Positions 11,168-21,892 of a DNA stretch of 64,000 nucleotides are shown piece by piece. The notes beneath the pieces were generated by a model. It was not told the DNA's origin, did not search any database, and saw only the letters and a list, made by a program, of their open reading frames with translations. The translations under genes and the position numbers were made by a program. Positions within the stretch are counted from its first letter, which is position 1; the number at the start of each line of letters is the position of its first letter. Location: assembly GCA_021432635.1 (NCBI GenBank), contig MU270021.1, forward strand, positions 690,594 through 754,593, read 5' to 3'. This DNA is from Thozetella sp. PMI_491 (taxonomy: Eukaryota; Ascomycota; Sordariomycetes; Chaetosphaeriales; Chaetosphaeriaceae).

Positions 11168-13344
11168 TTATTTTCGGCACAATTTGCTGTTCTGCGACGG
11201 CAGGTGTCCGAGGATCAAGTCTCCCAATTCCCAGTCTTCTGAACCAACGGCTTTCTGTGCATAGAAAACGCCCTCTGGATCCCAAGCCTGCTTGATCTCG
11301 TACAGACGGGAATACTTGGATCCGTGGAAGCTTTGCTGCCACTCGGGCTCTATGTAATCGCTCTCAGACTGGTACGTCCCTGAACCAGGTGTCAGAGCTC
11401 TCCATCGCGGGTTCCACTCGAACGTGAGGTTTCGTGACAAGGCCGTGACGTAGTCCGTGGGGGCCTTGACATCCCAAGTGACAAACATGAGCGCGAACAT
11501 GAGAACCTTGCGCCACGCCGGATTCACCGCGTTGTCGATATTTTCCGCGCCCGGAGGATTGCGGATGTTGAACATGATCAAATTCGCGCCTGCCTCGAAG
11601 ACTCCACGGATGGAATCGAATATCGCGGCTCGCTGTTGCTCATCCGCAATGGTCTCGCGGGGGATGAGGCGGCTTGCCTGGCGCATCCCCCACGTCCAAA
11701 CTTCCTGCGGGAACCCCTCAGCCCTGAGGTGTGTGAGCAATGTTGCAATTCGAGAGATGGGGAAGAAGGTAATAATATGAGGAGAAAGACGCAAACGATT
11801 ACTTACCACGCGTCGGAGTAATTATCGTATTCGCGGACGGTTGGCTCGAAGGGCACCCCAATGGCGTTCCATTCTGTCCACAGAGGCGCCATGGTGGCGC
11901 GGAACTCGGCCACGGAGACGTTTGGCGCGACCATCGATGCCATTGTATGGCTGATTCCGGTTCCCTGATGGAGGATACGATAGTAGGCATAGTAGCCCAG
12001 ATCGGCGTACTGTTCGAACCTGTCCACGTACGCCTTTTGTGCCGCCCAAAAAGCATCCCTAGTGAAGTTCCCTCCGGTTGTCATGTTGTACATGAGGGTC
12101 GTGACTTTAATCTTAGGAAAGGCCTTGACAATCACCGATGTCAAAACTCCAAATGCAGAACCACCTCCGCCGCGTACCGCCCAGAACAGGTCCGCGTTGG
12201 TGTCGGCATCGGCAGTGACGAAGCGACCATCCGCTGTAACCAGCTGGATCGAGAGGACGTGGTCTGCTGCCATGCCCCAGATCGATGTTAGCGGAGAGTG
12301 GCCGCCTCCCTGGATGTAGCCACCGGCGAAGCCGACAGTCTAGCGACCAACCGTTAGCAAATGTCATATACGATAGAAGGCTCGGGCTATATATACCCTC
12401 CCTTCACCTCCCACTACTGTTACGCCGTATTCTTTCGCTAGACGATTTATGTCATACACCTGGATCCCGGCACCCAACTTGAACGCCGGCCCAGAATACG
12501 AGTCAGTCCTGTAATTCCGGTAAAATTCAGCGTCCTTGAGATGATGCATCCAGAGGCTGAGCCCGCCGTGGCCCGTGGATTTTGCAGCGAAGTCGTGCCC
12601 GGTGTTCTTAATGACGAGGCGGAGGTTGAGCTCCCTCGCAATGTTCACAGCAAGCTGCATCTGGGCAACATTGCTCACATTGACTGAGTACTCGGGAAAC
12701 CCACCAACCGTGCAGGTGCCGTTGTTGCCAAGAAACACGGCGGTGTAGGCTGAGGGCATGCATGTCATTCCCTGGAACAAGATGGCTCGGATGGAGGTGG
12801 GGTCTTCGATCCGGAGGGTGGAGTTGTTCCAGGTGTCTCCCAGATTTTGGCACCTTGAAGGAGAGTATACCTCCCAGTCCGAGTAGCAAGGGGCAGCTTC
12901 GGGAATAGTCTTGATAAGAGCCGCGCCGAGGAGCACATCGAAAAGCTTCCAAAGAACAGGTGATGGCCACTGGGTGTCACCAGGATATGTCTTGCACTTT
13001 GCTCTTTCCACTCCCTGCTTCCCGGCCCCGGCGCGACCGAAAGGCTGTTTGGCGAACAAGAAGGGGCTAACATCGGACGAAAGAGAGGCCCCCAAGTTTG
13101 CGAGCACACGATCGGTCAGTTGAATCTTCTCGAATCCAAAGAGGCTGGTGGAATCAGACAGAACTTCTGCTGCCGGTCCCATGTGTGGCCCCGTTTGCAC
13201 TATACTCGTAGTGAGCAACTATTCGAAGAGATGGGGATGGTCGATGTCAAGGAAGACCGTACCGACGCCACGGCCATGTGTAACAGCCGCTTGGACAGCG
13301 GGAGCACCAAGATTGGCGATTACGAAGACTATGAAGTTTTTCAT
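11168..13344 (-). CDS. Secreted FAD-linked oxidoreductase, berberine-bridge (BBE)-like
   Basis: Four exons in transcription order: 13344-13263, 13199-12397, 12339-11807 and 11723-11168, giving 657 residues. All junctions have GT/AG ends and keep phase. Exon 1 is essentially a signal peptide (MKNFIVFVIANLGAPAVQA). The FAD_binding_4 domain spans about residues 155-345. It includes IKNTGHDF, in which His229 is the expected 8-alpha-histidyl FAD attachment site, and GGYIQGGGHSPL. The Cys that gives bicovalent flavin in plant BBE is absent here (GEGRTVG instead of GVCPTVG), so single covalent attachment is likely. The C-terminal BBE domain is recognised by YEIKQAWDPEGVFYAQKAVG. Such enzymes oxidise alcohols, sugars or alkaloid-like substrates with O2; the substrate is unknown. 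No biosynthetic core gene lies nearby. Confidence 0.92.
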
Positions 13345-13373
13345 TTTGGAAACTGCTGTTCAAGTTCTACGAG

Positions 13374-13712
13374 TTATATCAGGACTGAAAGGTTCGCTGT
13401 GCTACAGACGGGATAAGTCATATATGTACCAAGTGTCGTATTCGCTGCCAATATTTGGGGGCTGGTCTTGGCTATAATTGAGCTATTGGAGTTCAAGTCC
13501 CATGTCTGACAGTTACAAACGTCAATGAACTCGGGTGCAGTATTAAGCAGCCAGTATGAGTCTACGGTGGTGCGTCTCTTCTTGCGGGCACCAATCTGGA
13601 GGCGCCCAAGGTTGCAGTTGGCCTCAGCCCAGATGCAGGTTCCATGTATAGCACCGTCCGAGCATTTCTGGCGCAGTAAGAGAGACAACGGAAACACTGT
13701 ACCACGAGGCAC
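13374..13712 (-). pseudogene. Unassigned cysteine-containing coding fragment upstream of the BBE gene
   Basis: A minus-strand open frame of about 110 codons, on the same strand as and 30 bp upstream of the oxidase gene, has real-protein composition: paired Cys (DVCNCQTWDL), N-glycosylation-like sites and an aromatic run (DSYWLLNTAPEFIDV). Its apparent start is not an ATG and a stop lies just upstream, so as it stands it is not a complete gene. It could be a gene remnant or the last exon of a gene whose earlier exons I could not find. Function unknown. Confidence 0.25.
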
Positions 13713-14166
13713 AAGATGGCGGGGACTTCAGGGGTTGGGGAACCGCCTGCCCTAGCCGGTTCTCAAGTCCGCGTGCCGGAATCTTCTACCGCTCGCGTGG
13801 CGTCCGGCAGATCTCCATCGAGCCTTTAAAGGCCCACCTTTGCGTTACACACGGAAGTATAGGAATAAGCTGGGGAATGCAACCAAGATTTAACCTATAT
13901 TGCCCGAACACGCAAGAGTTTGTAGGGAGATGCGATGCAAACGGGGAAATTTGCACTTGTGGACCCGTGAGCCTGCCTTACAGGGATCTCCCCGGGATGG
14001 CCTATACTAAATAGAGCCTCCTCCCAGGCGACTGGGCGGCTGTGGGGCACACACGGAACTGAGGTAGGCGTCCCACTATCCGCGTAAGCATTAGAAGTCC
14101 GGCTCCGTATCTTGAAATTTTCGCGCTGCCAGTGACGCCTAACTAACTTGATGGGGATGCGGCAAG
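13713..14166. other. Divergent intergenic region upstream of the methyltransferase gene
   Basis: No coding support. It holds the promoter of the methyltransferase gene at 14167 and, on the other strand, sequence upstream of the fragment at 13374-13712. Confidence 0.45.
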
Positions 14167-14772
14167 ATGGGAAGGGAATATGACCAGCAGAGTTACTGGC
14201 ACGACCGTTTTGAGTCTGAGCGAAGTTTCGAGTGGCTCGTCTCGTCCGAAGCATTTTTGGTGCTCTTGGCTCCGTACCTGGGACGCCTCGGCGCATCGGC
14301 TCGCATTCTCCAACTCGGCTCCGGTACGAGCGACCTCCATAACCACTTGCGGCGCCGCGGCTTCCGGAACGTCACAAATGTCGACTACGAAGCTCGGGCG
14401 GTCGAGCGCGGTCGGCAGCTCGAGGAAGCCGCCTTCGGGGCCGTCGAGATGGAGTACGTGGTGGCCGACGCGACGCGTCTGGACCTCCCTGGCGCGTTTG
14501 ATCTCGTTGTCGACAAGAGCACCGCCGATGCTATCTCGTGCGGTGGCGAAGACGCGGTGGCGCGCATGTGCAGCAGCGTGAAGAAATGCCTCGCGGACGG
14601 AGGAGTATGGATTTCAATGAGCTATTCCGCCTCCCGGTTCGAAGCTCCACATCCGGACTTTGAAGTCGAGGTGATCGCCAAGATACCCACGCCGAAACAG
14701 AGGCGTCATGATCCTGACGTTTACCATTGGTGTTATTTGCTCCGTCCGCGTGCCCTAAATTCTGTGACATAA
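14167..14772 (+). CDS. METTL13/EEF1A-lysine-methyltransferase-like class I methyltransferase
   Basis: A single exon encodes 201 residues. The N-terminus (QQSYWHDRFESERSFEWLVS) matches the opening of METTL13/EEF1AKMT4-type enzymes (YW..RY....FDW). SAM-binding motif I is ILQLGSGTSDL near residue 47, followed by RNVTNVDYE (acidic end of beta 2), VVADATRLDLPGAFDLVVDK and a Ser-Thr-Ala-Asp stretch. The C-terminus ends in a short strand (DVYHWCYLLRPRA), as in complete small members of the family, so the protein looks whole. Family members methylate lysines on translation factor eEF1A; the substrate here is inferred from the fold only. The ATG is followed at once by conserved residues. Confidence 0.85.
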   Translation: MGREYDQQSYWHDRFESERSFEWLVSSEAFLVLLAPYLGRLGASARILQLGSGTSDLHNHLRRRGFRNVTNVDYEARAVERGRQLEEAAFGAVEMEYVVADATRLDLPGAFDLVVDKSTADAISCGGEDAVARMCSSVKKCLADGGVWISMSYSASRFEAPHPDFEVEVIAKIPTPKQRRHDPDVYHWCYLLRPRALNSVT

Positions 14773-16265
14773 TTAGAGGCAACCGCTGCGGACTCCCATG
14801 TATCTCTGGCTAGGTAGCCGAAGACGGCGGCTTCGCTACTTTTTCTTTTGGTTGCTAGACTGGTTAGAGGGCCACTTCAGGAGTTATCACGAGATGCGGC
14901 ACATATTTTCCTATGTAAATAGACCTTCAACTAGCTAGCTTTCCTTCTGAGTGAGGGTTGGCTAGGCAGGTATGTGCCTACAAGTTTCTTAGCTATCACC
15001 AAAGCTCCAGCTACTTATGCTCCCCTGGTCTATTCCATATATTCCGCCCTTGCTACCAAGCCTATGGACTCGCTGCATTTAATGGTTGTGAAGCCCACCG
15101 GCACAGCGGAATTCGTCGTTATAAAACCTGCGCGTGCTGTACTCGCTCGTTGTAGATTGTTTTGCTTGGTTGATACCTGCTTAACAATTGCAAGGAGACA
15201 GCGTTTGTGCCTTGACCTGAAAACCATCGAGCTGCAGTGAGGTTGTATGTATTTCCACGACGAGGGCGAATTTACGAAACCCTACTACGTACACCCGCAA
15301 AGTAGTCGAACCTACGGTTAGGCATACCGGCTACGTCGTATATCTTACCTCCATGACACCTGGGTGCTACCAGCAGCGAAGCGGTTTATTCCGTGGTTTG
15401 ACTAGAGTTTGGATAAGATGGGTCCACTGTCCTTATCTAAGGTAGGCATAGATTCCGGGTTTAACGTTAAGTTAGTTCGATGACTACCTAGTAATTAGGT
15501 TAGCTAAGTACAGATGATCGCCCTGAAAAGCAGCCTAGCTCCATGAGGCTTTACCTTAAATGCATATTTACTGGAGGTTCGGGCCCTCCTCCTGTTTCGG
15601 GTCGTTGGAGTAAGCCGGCGAAGAAGGGCATTGTCTGGACCGCCCCCACTGCTCCCAAGCCTCCCGCTCTTACGAGCACTTACCGCATCGGCCCCGACTA
15701 ATTATTCAATAGTCGAGTCGCCAAAAGTACCAAAAGGCCGAAAAACCTAGCGGCCCAAGAGAATTGCTACCTGCTAAGCAGGGGGGCGCAGGCTTGGCGC
15801 GCCCACATAGTACCTTTTGCTGTGCCATAGCTCATCTCCGAGAGGCTGGGCAGTACCTCGCCAAGGGCATAACTGAGTACTCCGGCCTGTCCAGCCAAGT
15901 CTATAGTATATGGAGTAGCAGAGCACGGCATCTAGCACCGTATTCTTAGGCCGCTCTAATGCGCAGCAGTCGCACTGGGATTTCATATGCATTAATGCAA
16001 TACTGACCGTATGCGCTTGGCGATTGATCTTGTACCCGCCTCGGAAATATTTTGCATCCTCTACTCAGCCAAACAGCGAGCGGCTAATCATCAGCCCCTA
16101 GCCCCCCCGGTGCTACCCAACGAGGTCGCTCTCCTCTCTTTAGCGAGCCAACCTGCAGCAGCCTGCGCTCCTTAAACGGCGCTTTTCCCTTGGTAGCCTC
16201 GCCTCTTCCGACTTGGTGTGTTCCAACTCCCGACCGTATCGTGTTCGCGTCATGACTTCGTAACC
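14773..16265. other. Intergenic region, partly decayed-looking
   Basis: No complete gene. At about 15570-15690 (+) a short proline/lysine-rich coding-like stretch ends at a stop with no start, and at 14974-15240 (+) an 88-codon frame has no family match. Both may be remnants of older coding or repeated DNA. The last 100 bases before 16266 are a plausible 5' leader. Confidence 0.35.
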
Positions 16266-18134
16266 ATGCTCCAGCGCTGGCGACGCATCTTGGTAATATG
16301 CCTGGCCGCCGTCTGCTCCCTGGTAGTATACTTTCAATACTCTTGGGACGTATTCTCTTACGGCTCGCCCGTTAGCGGCGGCCCCCGGTTTGGCGACCCT
16401 CCCTCCTACGGTGCCAATCCACAATCATCAACACAGAATGGCACCCACCCGATCGACGACCTCATCCATGACGCCCACCTGAGCTTCAATCAGCTGCTCG
16501 GGAAGCGATCGACCACCCTCGAGCAGGCGGCATGGCGCTATCGCGAGCGTCGCGGCCGCCACCCGCCGCCGGGCTTCGATGCGTGGTTTGCCGCGGCCAA
16601 AAAGAAGGATGCGGTGGTGGTGGAGGAGTTCTTCGATCGCATTTATCACGACCTAACCCCACTGTGGGCTCTTGAGCCCCGCGAAATGCGCGCGAGGACG
16701 CACAACCAGCGATATGTCATTCGCGTGCGGAAAGGCAAGGTCGAGTACGACAAGACCCTAGAGACGCCGTTCGAGCGCCTCCGGATGTGGGCGAAGCTGG
16801 TCGGCGAGATGATGCCGCACATCCCGGACTTGGATATGGCCGTCAACGAGATGGACGAGACTCGCATCCTGGTCCCCTGGGAGAAGATCGATGAATACGT
16901 GGCGGTGGAGCGGCGGCAGCGAAGACTGATTGAGATCGAGGAGGCGACCTCGCAATACAGCGGCTTGGGGGATGTGGAAGGTAACGCGGAGGCCTACGAT
17001 CCTGGGTGGATCCGAGGGCAGTCACGCAAGTACTGGGACCACTTTAACGTCGGGTGCGCCCCAGACTCACCGGGCCGAAATGTCTCGGCGATTCCCGACT
17101 TTAACGTCCCGATCGAGTACCCCCTGGAGCCGGTGGCTGCGTACACGTACCAAGGCTACGTGCGCAACTTCACTGCGTCCAAGGACCCGTGCTTGCAGCC
17201 GCACCTGCGCGGCATGCACGGCACCTTCGTCGACAGTATCAGCATGGCGACAACGCATGAGCTCCTACCCCTATTTGGCGAGTCGAAGCTGCTCCAGAAC
17301 AACGAGATCCTCATCCCTGGCGCTGTGTATCTCGATAAGAGCCGCGGCGAGTATAACGGCGGCTGGACCCACGGCGGAGGCTGGCGCGGGAAGAAGGACG
17401 CGATTATGTGGCGCGGCGCGGCGTCGGGCGCGCGCAACCAAAAGGAGCAATGGTGGCACCTACATCGGAACCGCTTCATCCAGATGCTCAATGGCTCGAC
17501 CGTGGCCGCCGCCGAGGCTGGCGACGAGTCGCAGCCCCGCACCTTCCGGCTCCTCCCGGCCGACAAATACGGCGTGGAGGCCCAGAAGGAGGGCAAGCTC
17601 GGCGCCTGGGTGTCCCGGTTCTCGGACGCCGGCTTCATCGACTTCCTATGCGACCCAGCAGACTTTTACAAGCACTGGTGGTACGGCGAGCAGCGCAAAC
17701 CCGGGTGCAGCTGGCTGGAGCCGTGGTTCTCGGTCGCGAGCTCCGTGTCCATGAAGAAGCAGTATAGCTACAAGTACCTCCCGGATATTGACGGCAACTC
17801 GTACAGCGGGCGGTACCGCGCGTTCCTACAGTCCAGCAGCCTGCCCCTCAAGTCGAGCATCTACGCCGAGTGGCACGACGACCGGCTCTTCCCGTGGGTG
17901 CATTTCGTGCCCTTCGACAACTCCTTCATGGACATCTACGGCATCATGGACTACTTCCTGCGAGGGCGCGACGCCGAGGCGGAGCGGATAGCCATGGAAG
18001 GCCAGAGATGGGCGCAGGCGGTGCTGCGGCGCGATGACATGCGGCTGTACGTCTGGCGGCTACTGCTCGAGTATGCGAGGGTGGTGGATGATAACCGCGA
18101 GCGGCTTGCCTTTGTAGACGATCTGAAGAATTAA
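16266..18134 (+). CDS. GT90 (CAP10-like) glycosyltransferase, type II membrane protein
   Basis: A single exon encodes 622 residues. The first ATG of the frame is 16266; codons further upstream have no ATG. Residues about 8-24 (ILVICLAAVCSLVVYF) form one membrane segment after a basic N-terminus, giving a Golgi type II topology. The luminal C-terminal half carries the CAP10/GT90 signature: GGWRGKKDAIMWRGAASG, FSDAGFIDFLC, then KYLPDIDGNSYSGRYRAFL near residues 500-518 and AEWHDDRLFPWVHFVPF. The family includes Cryptococcus CAP10 and Cxt1 xylosyltransferases and animal POGLUTs, so transfer of xylose or glucose to glycans is likely. The length is normal for fungal members and no intron is needed. 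The donor sugar cannot be read from sequence. Confidence 0.93.
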   Translation: MLQRWRRILVICLAAVCSLVVYFQYSWDVFSYGSPVSGGPRFGDPPSYGANPQSSTQNGTHPIDDLIHDAHLSFNQLLGKRSTTLEQAAWRYRERRGRHPPPGFDAWFAAAKKKDAVVVEEFFDRIYHDLTPLWALEPREMRARTHNQRYVIRVRKGKVEYDKTLETPFERLRMWAKLVGEMMPHIPDLDMAVNEMDETRILVPWEKIDEYVAVERRQRRLIEIEEATSQYSGLGDVEGNAEAYDPGWIRGQSRKYWDHFNVGCAPDSPGRNVSAIPDFNVPIEYPLEPVAAYTYQGYVRNFTASKDPCLQPHLRGMHGTFVDSISMATTHELLPLFGESKLLQNNEILIPGAVYLDKSRGEYNGGWTHGGGWRGKKDAIMWRGAASGARNQKEQWWHLHRNRFIQMLNGSTVAAAEAGDESQPRTFRLLPADKYGVEAQKEGKLGAWVSRFSDAGFIDFLCDPADFYKHWWYGEQRKPGCSWLEPWFSVASSVSMKKQYSYKYLPDIDGNSYSGRYRAFLQSSSLPLKSSIYAEWHDDRLFPWVHFVPFDNSFMDIYGIMDYFLRGRDAEAERIAMEGQRWAQAVLRRDDMRLYVWRLLLEYARVVDDNRERLAFVDDLKN

Positions 18135-18549
18135 TCTGACATAGATACCCGTGAACATGTATTTATCTTTAGTAGCGGCAGCGGCGATAAGGACGATGAG
18201 GATAATATAGATAACGATGATATGGCACTGTCTGGGTTCTCAATAGCACGCTAGTTCTGGAGGAATAGAAAAATATCAAAGTTGGTTAGGCAGTTTGCTC
18301 TTCGTCTTCCCAAAACCTTATCTTTGATTAAACGTTGTTAGCCCCCCCCCGAGTTTCCTGTAGAGATCTGTTAAGCACTATGAAATTGCATGGCGAATTC
18401 TCAACTTCTTTATAACGAGATTCATATGGGCAACCCCAAGCAGATGCGTTGATCTTCTATAGCTGTTCAGATACCATCCCCGATACACATCCCGAGCGCA
18501 ACCATGCCTATCCCTTATCGGTAGCTATCTAGTCGGTGACGTTCAAAGG

Positions 18550-18790
18550 GCTTACCATAGTCTCAGAGACGGCCTGAATCCCTCCGTCGCAGACTCAAAA
18601 CCGTCATGTAGGAACCTAAGGATCGACATCTCTAATAGTGTCAAGCCACCTATTGAAATAACGCCAAGCTCAGTGACCAGTGAGGCGGGTACCACTGTGA
18701 AGAATGCGCCGAAGAAACTCAGAATCGCAGTCGAAAAGGGCCCGATCAAGAGCCTGCTGCTCGGTCTCTCATATTGGGCCTGTAGCAGCG
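18550..18790 (-). pseudogene. Hydrophobic exon-like fragment (minus strand)
   Basis: Reading the minus strand, an acceptor-like TACAG near 18790 is followed by about 78 open codons including two apolar stretches (AILSFFGAFFTVVPASL and VISIGGLTLLEM), closing with a good donor (GTAAGC) near 18557. It looks like an internal exon of a membrane protein, but no neighbouring exons were found. It may be a relic or an unrecognised gene. Confidence 0.2.
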
Positions 18791-18839
18791 GCTCTTCGAG
18801 TCACGGAGCATGTTAAGATTGCTGGAGAAGGAAGGGGAT

Positions 18840-19370
18840 GCGCACAACTAGTTGCACGAAGCCACACGCCAGCTGCAACCATTGGATCAACCCCAGGTGG
18901 TACGCCTCCCAGGTTTCGGATCAACGGTCTGGCAGTTCATGTGGCTGAGCCGCGACCTAGCAGTGTGTACACGGACTTCTAACGAGGCCAAGATTACCAA
19001 GACTACCAAGACTTCCAAGACCGCAAAGCCTGCTCGCATACCCAGCCAAGTATGCGCCAGGGCGCTTAGGTCTTGGGTACTATACGGACGGAGACCCCTA
19101 CAAAATTTGGATGTTTCTAGTTCCGGAACTCTAAATCGAATCCACGATTCAAACGGTACTGTAGACATTCAGGCTGCATCTGTCAAAGGGACTGGACAGC
19201 GTTCCTGCAGCAGAACCTTCAACGTGAGTAGCCCACGCTGGCCAGTGTACCTCACTCCCGCTCCCAGCGAAACATCACTCTCCGGTGGCTGGATAGGGTA
19301 TCCTCGATATGCTCCAGGTGGGGTTAAATCGGACGCGAGCTTCGCCTCCCCCTATAACTAGGTGCCGCAT
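18840..19370 (+). pseudogene. Possible decayed coding segment
   Basis: Two overlapping plus-strand stretches have protein-like composition. One ends in GYYTDGDPYKIWMFLVPEL before a stop near 19132; the other contains HDSNGTVDIQAASVKGTGQ and then a perfect donor-like GTGAGT at 19223. They are in different frames and no start or domain is clear. A fourfold 9-bp repeat lies at the 5' part. I cannot name a family. Confidence 0.18.
18989..19024 (+). repeat. 9-bp tandem repeat, four copies
   Basis: Four imperfect copies of a 9-mer of form CAAGANTNC run head to tail. In one frame they give alternating Lys/Thr/Ser residues. Confidence 0.75.
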
Positions 19371-20366
19371 CCCCCAACGAAGGGGGCATCTCCATCTGCT
19401 GGCAGTCCTAACCCAGTCTGGGAAATGCGGCTCAGGTGGACGATGTCTGAGCGCTGCGTCCTGGGCACTCTTGGGACTCTGGGCTACGGGGTGGCCGTCG
19501 TCACATGTCGATGGATTCAGCGTATGGGATATCAGCATAGCGAACGTGGCATTTAGACGGGACATCGGAGCAGAAAGCTTCTCCGTCTCCCGACGATAGT
19601 GGGTATTAGAGGAGCTACGGTAGGCGCCGCCGCCCCTAGCCAAGGGTAAGCTTGTGGGCCGATCCCGGCCGTCGCACCGGCCTGAAACAGTGCCATACGG
19701 TTCCAGACACGTCATGACCTAATTGCCAGAAAAAATTGACGATGCCGCGCGTGCAGCCTCAAAGGGGACGCTGCCAAGGGCAATTGTCCAGATCCTGCTC
19801 ATTACCTGCCGACGGGGGCCCCTTCTGTAGCGCTCGCCTTGTCCACAGACAGATTCCGACCAAGAAGCCGTCACCAGCTATCCGCAAGCTCGCATGCTCT
19901 AGATAACTAGGTAGCTATTATTATATGTGAGGTGTGATTGGAGCCCGGCACTTGCACTCCTCGATCATCTCCCTCTGCGTAGATAAGACTACCCCCTGGC
20001 AATTCGACGCGGGCGCTGGCGTTGGGAATGGACTCGTTTTGGGGAAGGAATAGGCCATAAAACGAGAGGATCGAACGATGTGAGCCCAGATTGAGCCGTG
20101 GACGGGGTTCTGAGACCACACCCCCCAGGGTCCAAACACACGCCTCCAAGCCCCTGACACCAAGGGCTTGGCATGGGCTGATGGCACGCTGGGCGTCCTT
20201 GCACAGTCGAATACTCGATATATACCGTGGGAATCGCCATGTGGCTGTCTGCGGCCAGTCCAGCCCTTTGGTCACAGCGATTGCATATTACACGAGATTT
20301 AATACCAGCTCCCGTCATTCTCCTTCTTGCGCCTTCCAATCGCTCTTTTCGCCTCACGTCTTCGCC

Positions 20367-20620
20367 ATGGCTGCCATCGACACCCGCGTCCTGGAGCAGA
20401 GGATGGTTGAGTTCGCCGCCATAGTGCAGAGAGAAGTTTTGATGAAGAGGGGTGTGGACCACCGTGCGCTAGAGACGCTGGCAGTCGGTACGAGGCCCTT
20501 TTCCCTGATCTGTTCCCGTCGAAGGGCCGCCTGGGAGAGCCGCTGCTGACCATGTATCCAGTTGCGACATGCATCTTCGGCGTTGGCGGCTTCATTTACT
20601 GGTGCGAACGGCAAAAGTGA
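20367..20620 (+). CDS. 59-residue single-pass membrane microprotein
   Basis: Two exons, 20367-20487 and 20562-20620, are joined by a 74-bp intron (donor GTACGA, branch CTGAC, acceptor CCAG). The ATG context is good (CGCCATGG). The first ~38 residues form a charged helical stretch (EQRMVEFAAIVQREVLMKRG). The second exon supplies most of a membrane segment (VVATCIFGVGGFIYW) followed by a short polar tail (CERQK). There is no signal peptide, so an N-in/C-out tail-anchored or mitochondrial inner-membrane arrangement is possible. I do not recognise the family. A CT-rich leader precedes the ATG. The main doubt is the small size, offset by the intron fitting phase and by the membrane segment continuing across the junction. 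Confidence 0.55.
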
Positions 20621-21892
20621 TCGACCAAAGGGACCGCCTTCGAGACCTCACGCCGATCTGATCATTATACCAATAATCACATGGGAGAGACGAGGCCTGC
20701 CTGGTGCTGGCAGTGGGAGCAGCATCCCGTGTTAGTGCTAGACACATCCGACTACGGGTATTGGGTGGAGTAAATGGACAACGTCCCAGCGCTTCCCCAT
20801 AGTAATGCTGCTCCACTGCGGCCGCCGTTGCGCGCCACTCCCTATACCTGAGCCCTAGGATCGACCCTAGGAGCTATCCCAGCGCCTATGCTTGTATGCA
20901 AGTGGCGCGTAGAAAGACTGGTTCTTCTCACTCGCTCACGCGACAACCGTATATCTTTTGTATATAACCTCCCAAACGGCGGACCACGACGGTGTCATAC
21001 ACTCGGTTCGTCCATAGATACCCCAGTCATAGGAGGTGGCAATAAACCAACTGTCCCAATACCAATCGTTCCAGCTAGGGAAAATGCAGAAAAGCGATGT
21101 TAATTTAGTCTATATGCAAGGCGAGTCCCAACTGCAGACAAGTCGCTGCTGTGACAGTGTCCAGGAACTGGGTCTGCGTCAGCTGGCATTTACGATGCAA
21201 GATCAATGGTCGATACATAATACCATCTGGCTGGTTCCAGTGACACCGATGCCAACCTGCAAGCACCAATGCCGACCTGCAAGCACCGATGCCGGTAGAG
21301 GCGTGCTGTGCAGGTATCACAACGTTTGGTACGACGATCTGCCTCGATCGGCTGTGAGGATTGACTGCTTCCTTTGTTACCGGCCAGCTTCCTCTCTATT
21401 CACCGCAGGCTTCATAGTCGGTCTTCTTTATTTTCATTGTCGTCATTGTCGAGCCCTCCGCGCAGCCTGACCGCCACGGTCCGACCCGAATAGTCCGCCA
21501 GGAAAAAGAAGGCAGCCAAAAAGCAGGGGAAAGGCGCTCTTGACAGGGGTAGTTCTGCGCGAGGCGGACTGGCTATCGAAACCTCGCACCCAATCGAGAA
21601 CATCAGCAGACCCCCCATCTGTGACGCCCCTGGAGAGAAAAGGGGCATGCTGCCACGCTAGGGAATTTATTGTGCGCGGCTGCGTATTCCGATCGATGCG
21701 ATGCCATGGCACTGCCCCCCGCCGATGGGCCTCTGCGATGGCCCAAAATCGCGGCCACCACCAGCTGAGAGCCAAGGGATCCAATTCATTGAGCAACTCA
21801 GCGGCACGCAATTGACGCCGTAGCTGTGATATCCGAAGCCATTTTTATCCTCACCACTTATCCCATGCGGCCCCATTGGCGTCGGCCTTGTC
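20621..21892. other. Intergenic region upstream of the zinc-finger gene
   Basis: No supported gene. It contains a 20-bp tandem repeat at 21248. A 122-codon minus-strand frame (21443-21811) has no domain or splice support. Confidence 0.45.
21248..21295 (+). repeat. 20-bp tandem repeat (about 2.4 copies)
   Basis: Two full 20-bp copies differing at two positions (core TGCCRACCTGCAAGCACC) are followed by a partial third copy. Confidence 0.85.

Larger units (their letters stand above)
18135..20366. other. Intergenic region holding several coding-like fragments
   Basis: Apart from the fragments listed at 18550-18790 and 18840-19370, I see no gene. Many short frames of 60-150 codons between 19300 and 20300 overlap on both strands without domain signal. 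Confidence 0.4.

Noticed and set aside
15570-15690. Proline/lysine-rich coding-like stretch as a mobile-element fossil
   Set aside because: It is too short to assign to any element family, and no terminal repeats were found nearby.
16218-16265. Upstream extension of the GT90 frame
   Set aside because: It starts at a GTG. The first ATG at 16266 places the membrane anchor at the N-terminus, as expected.
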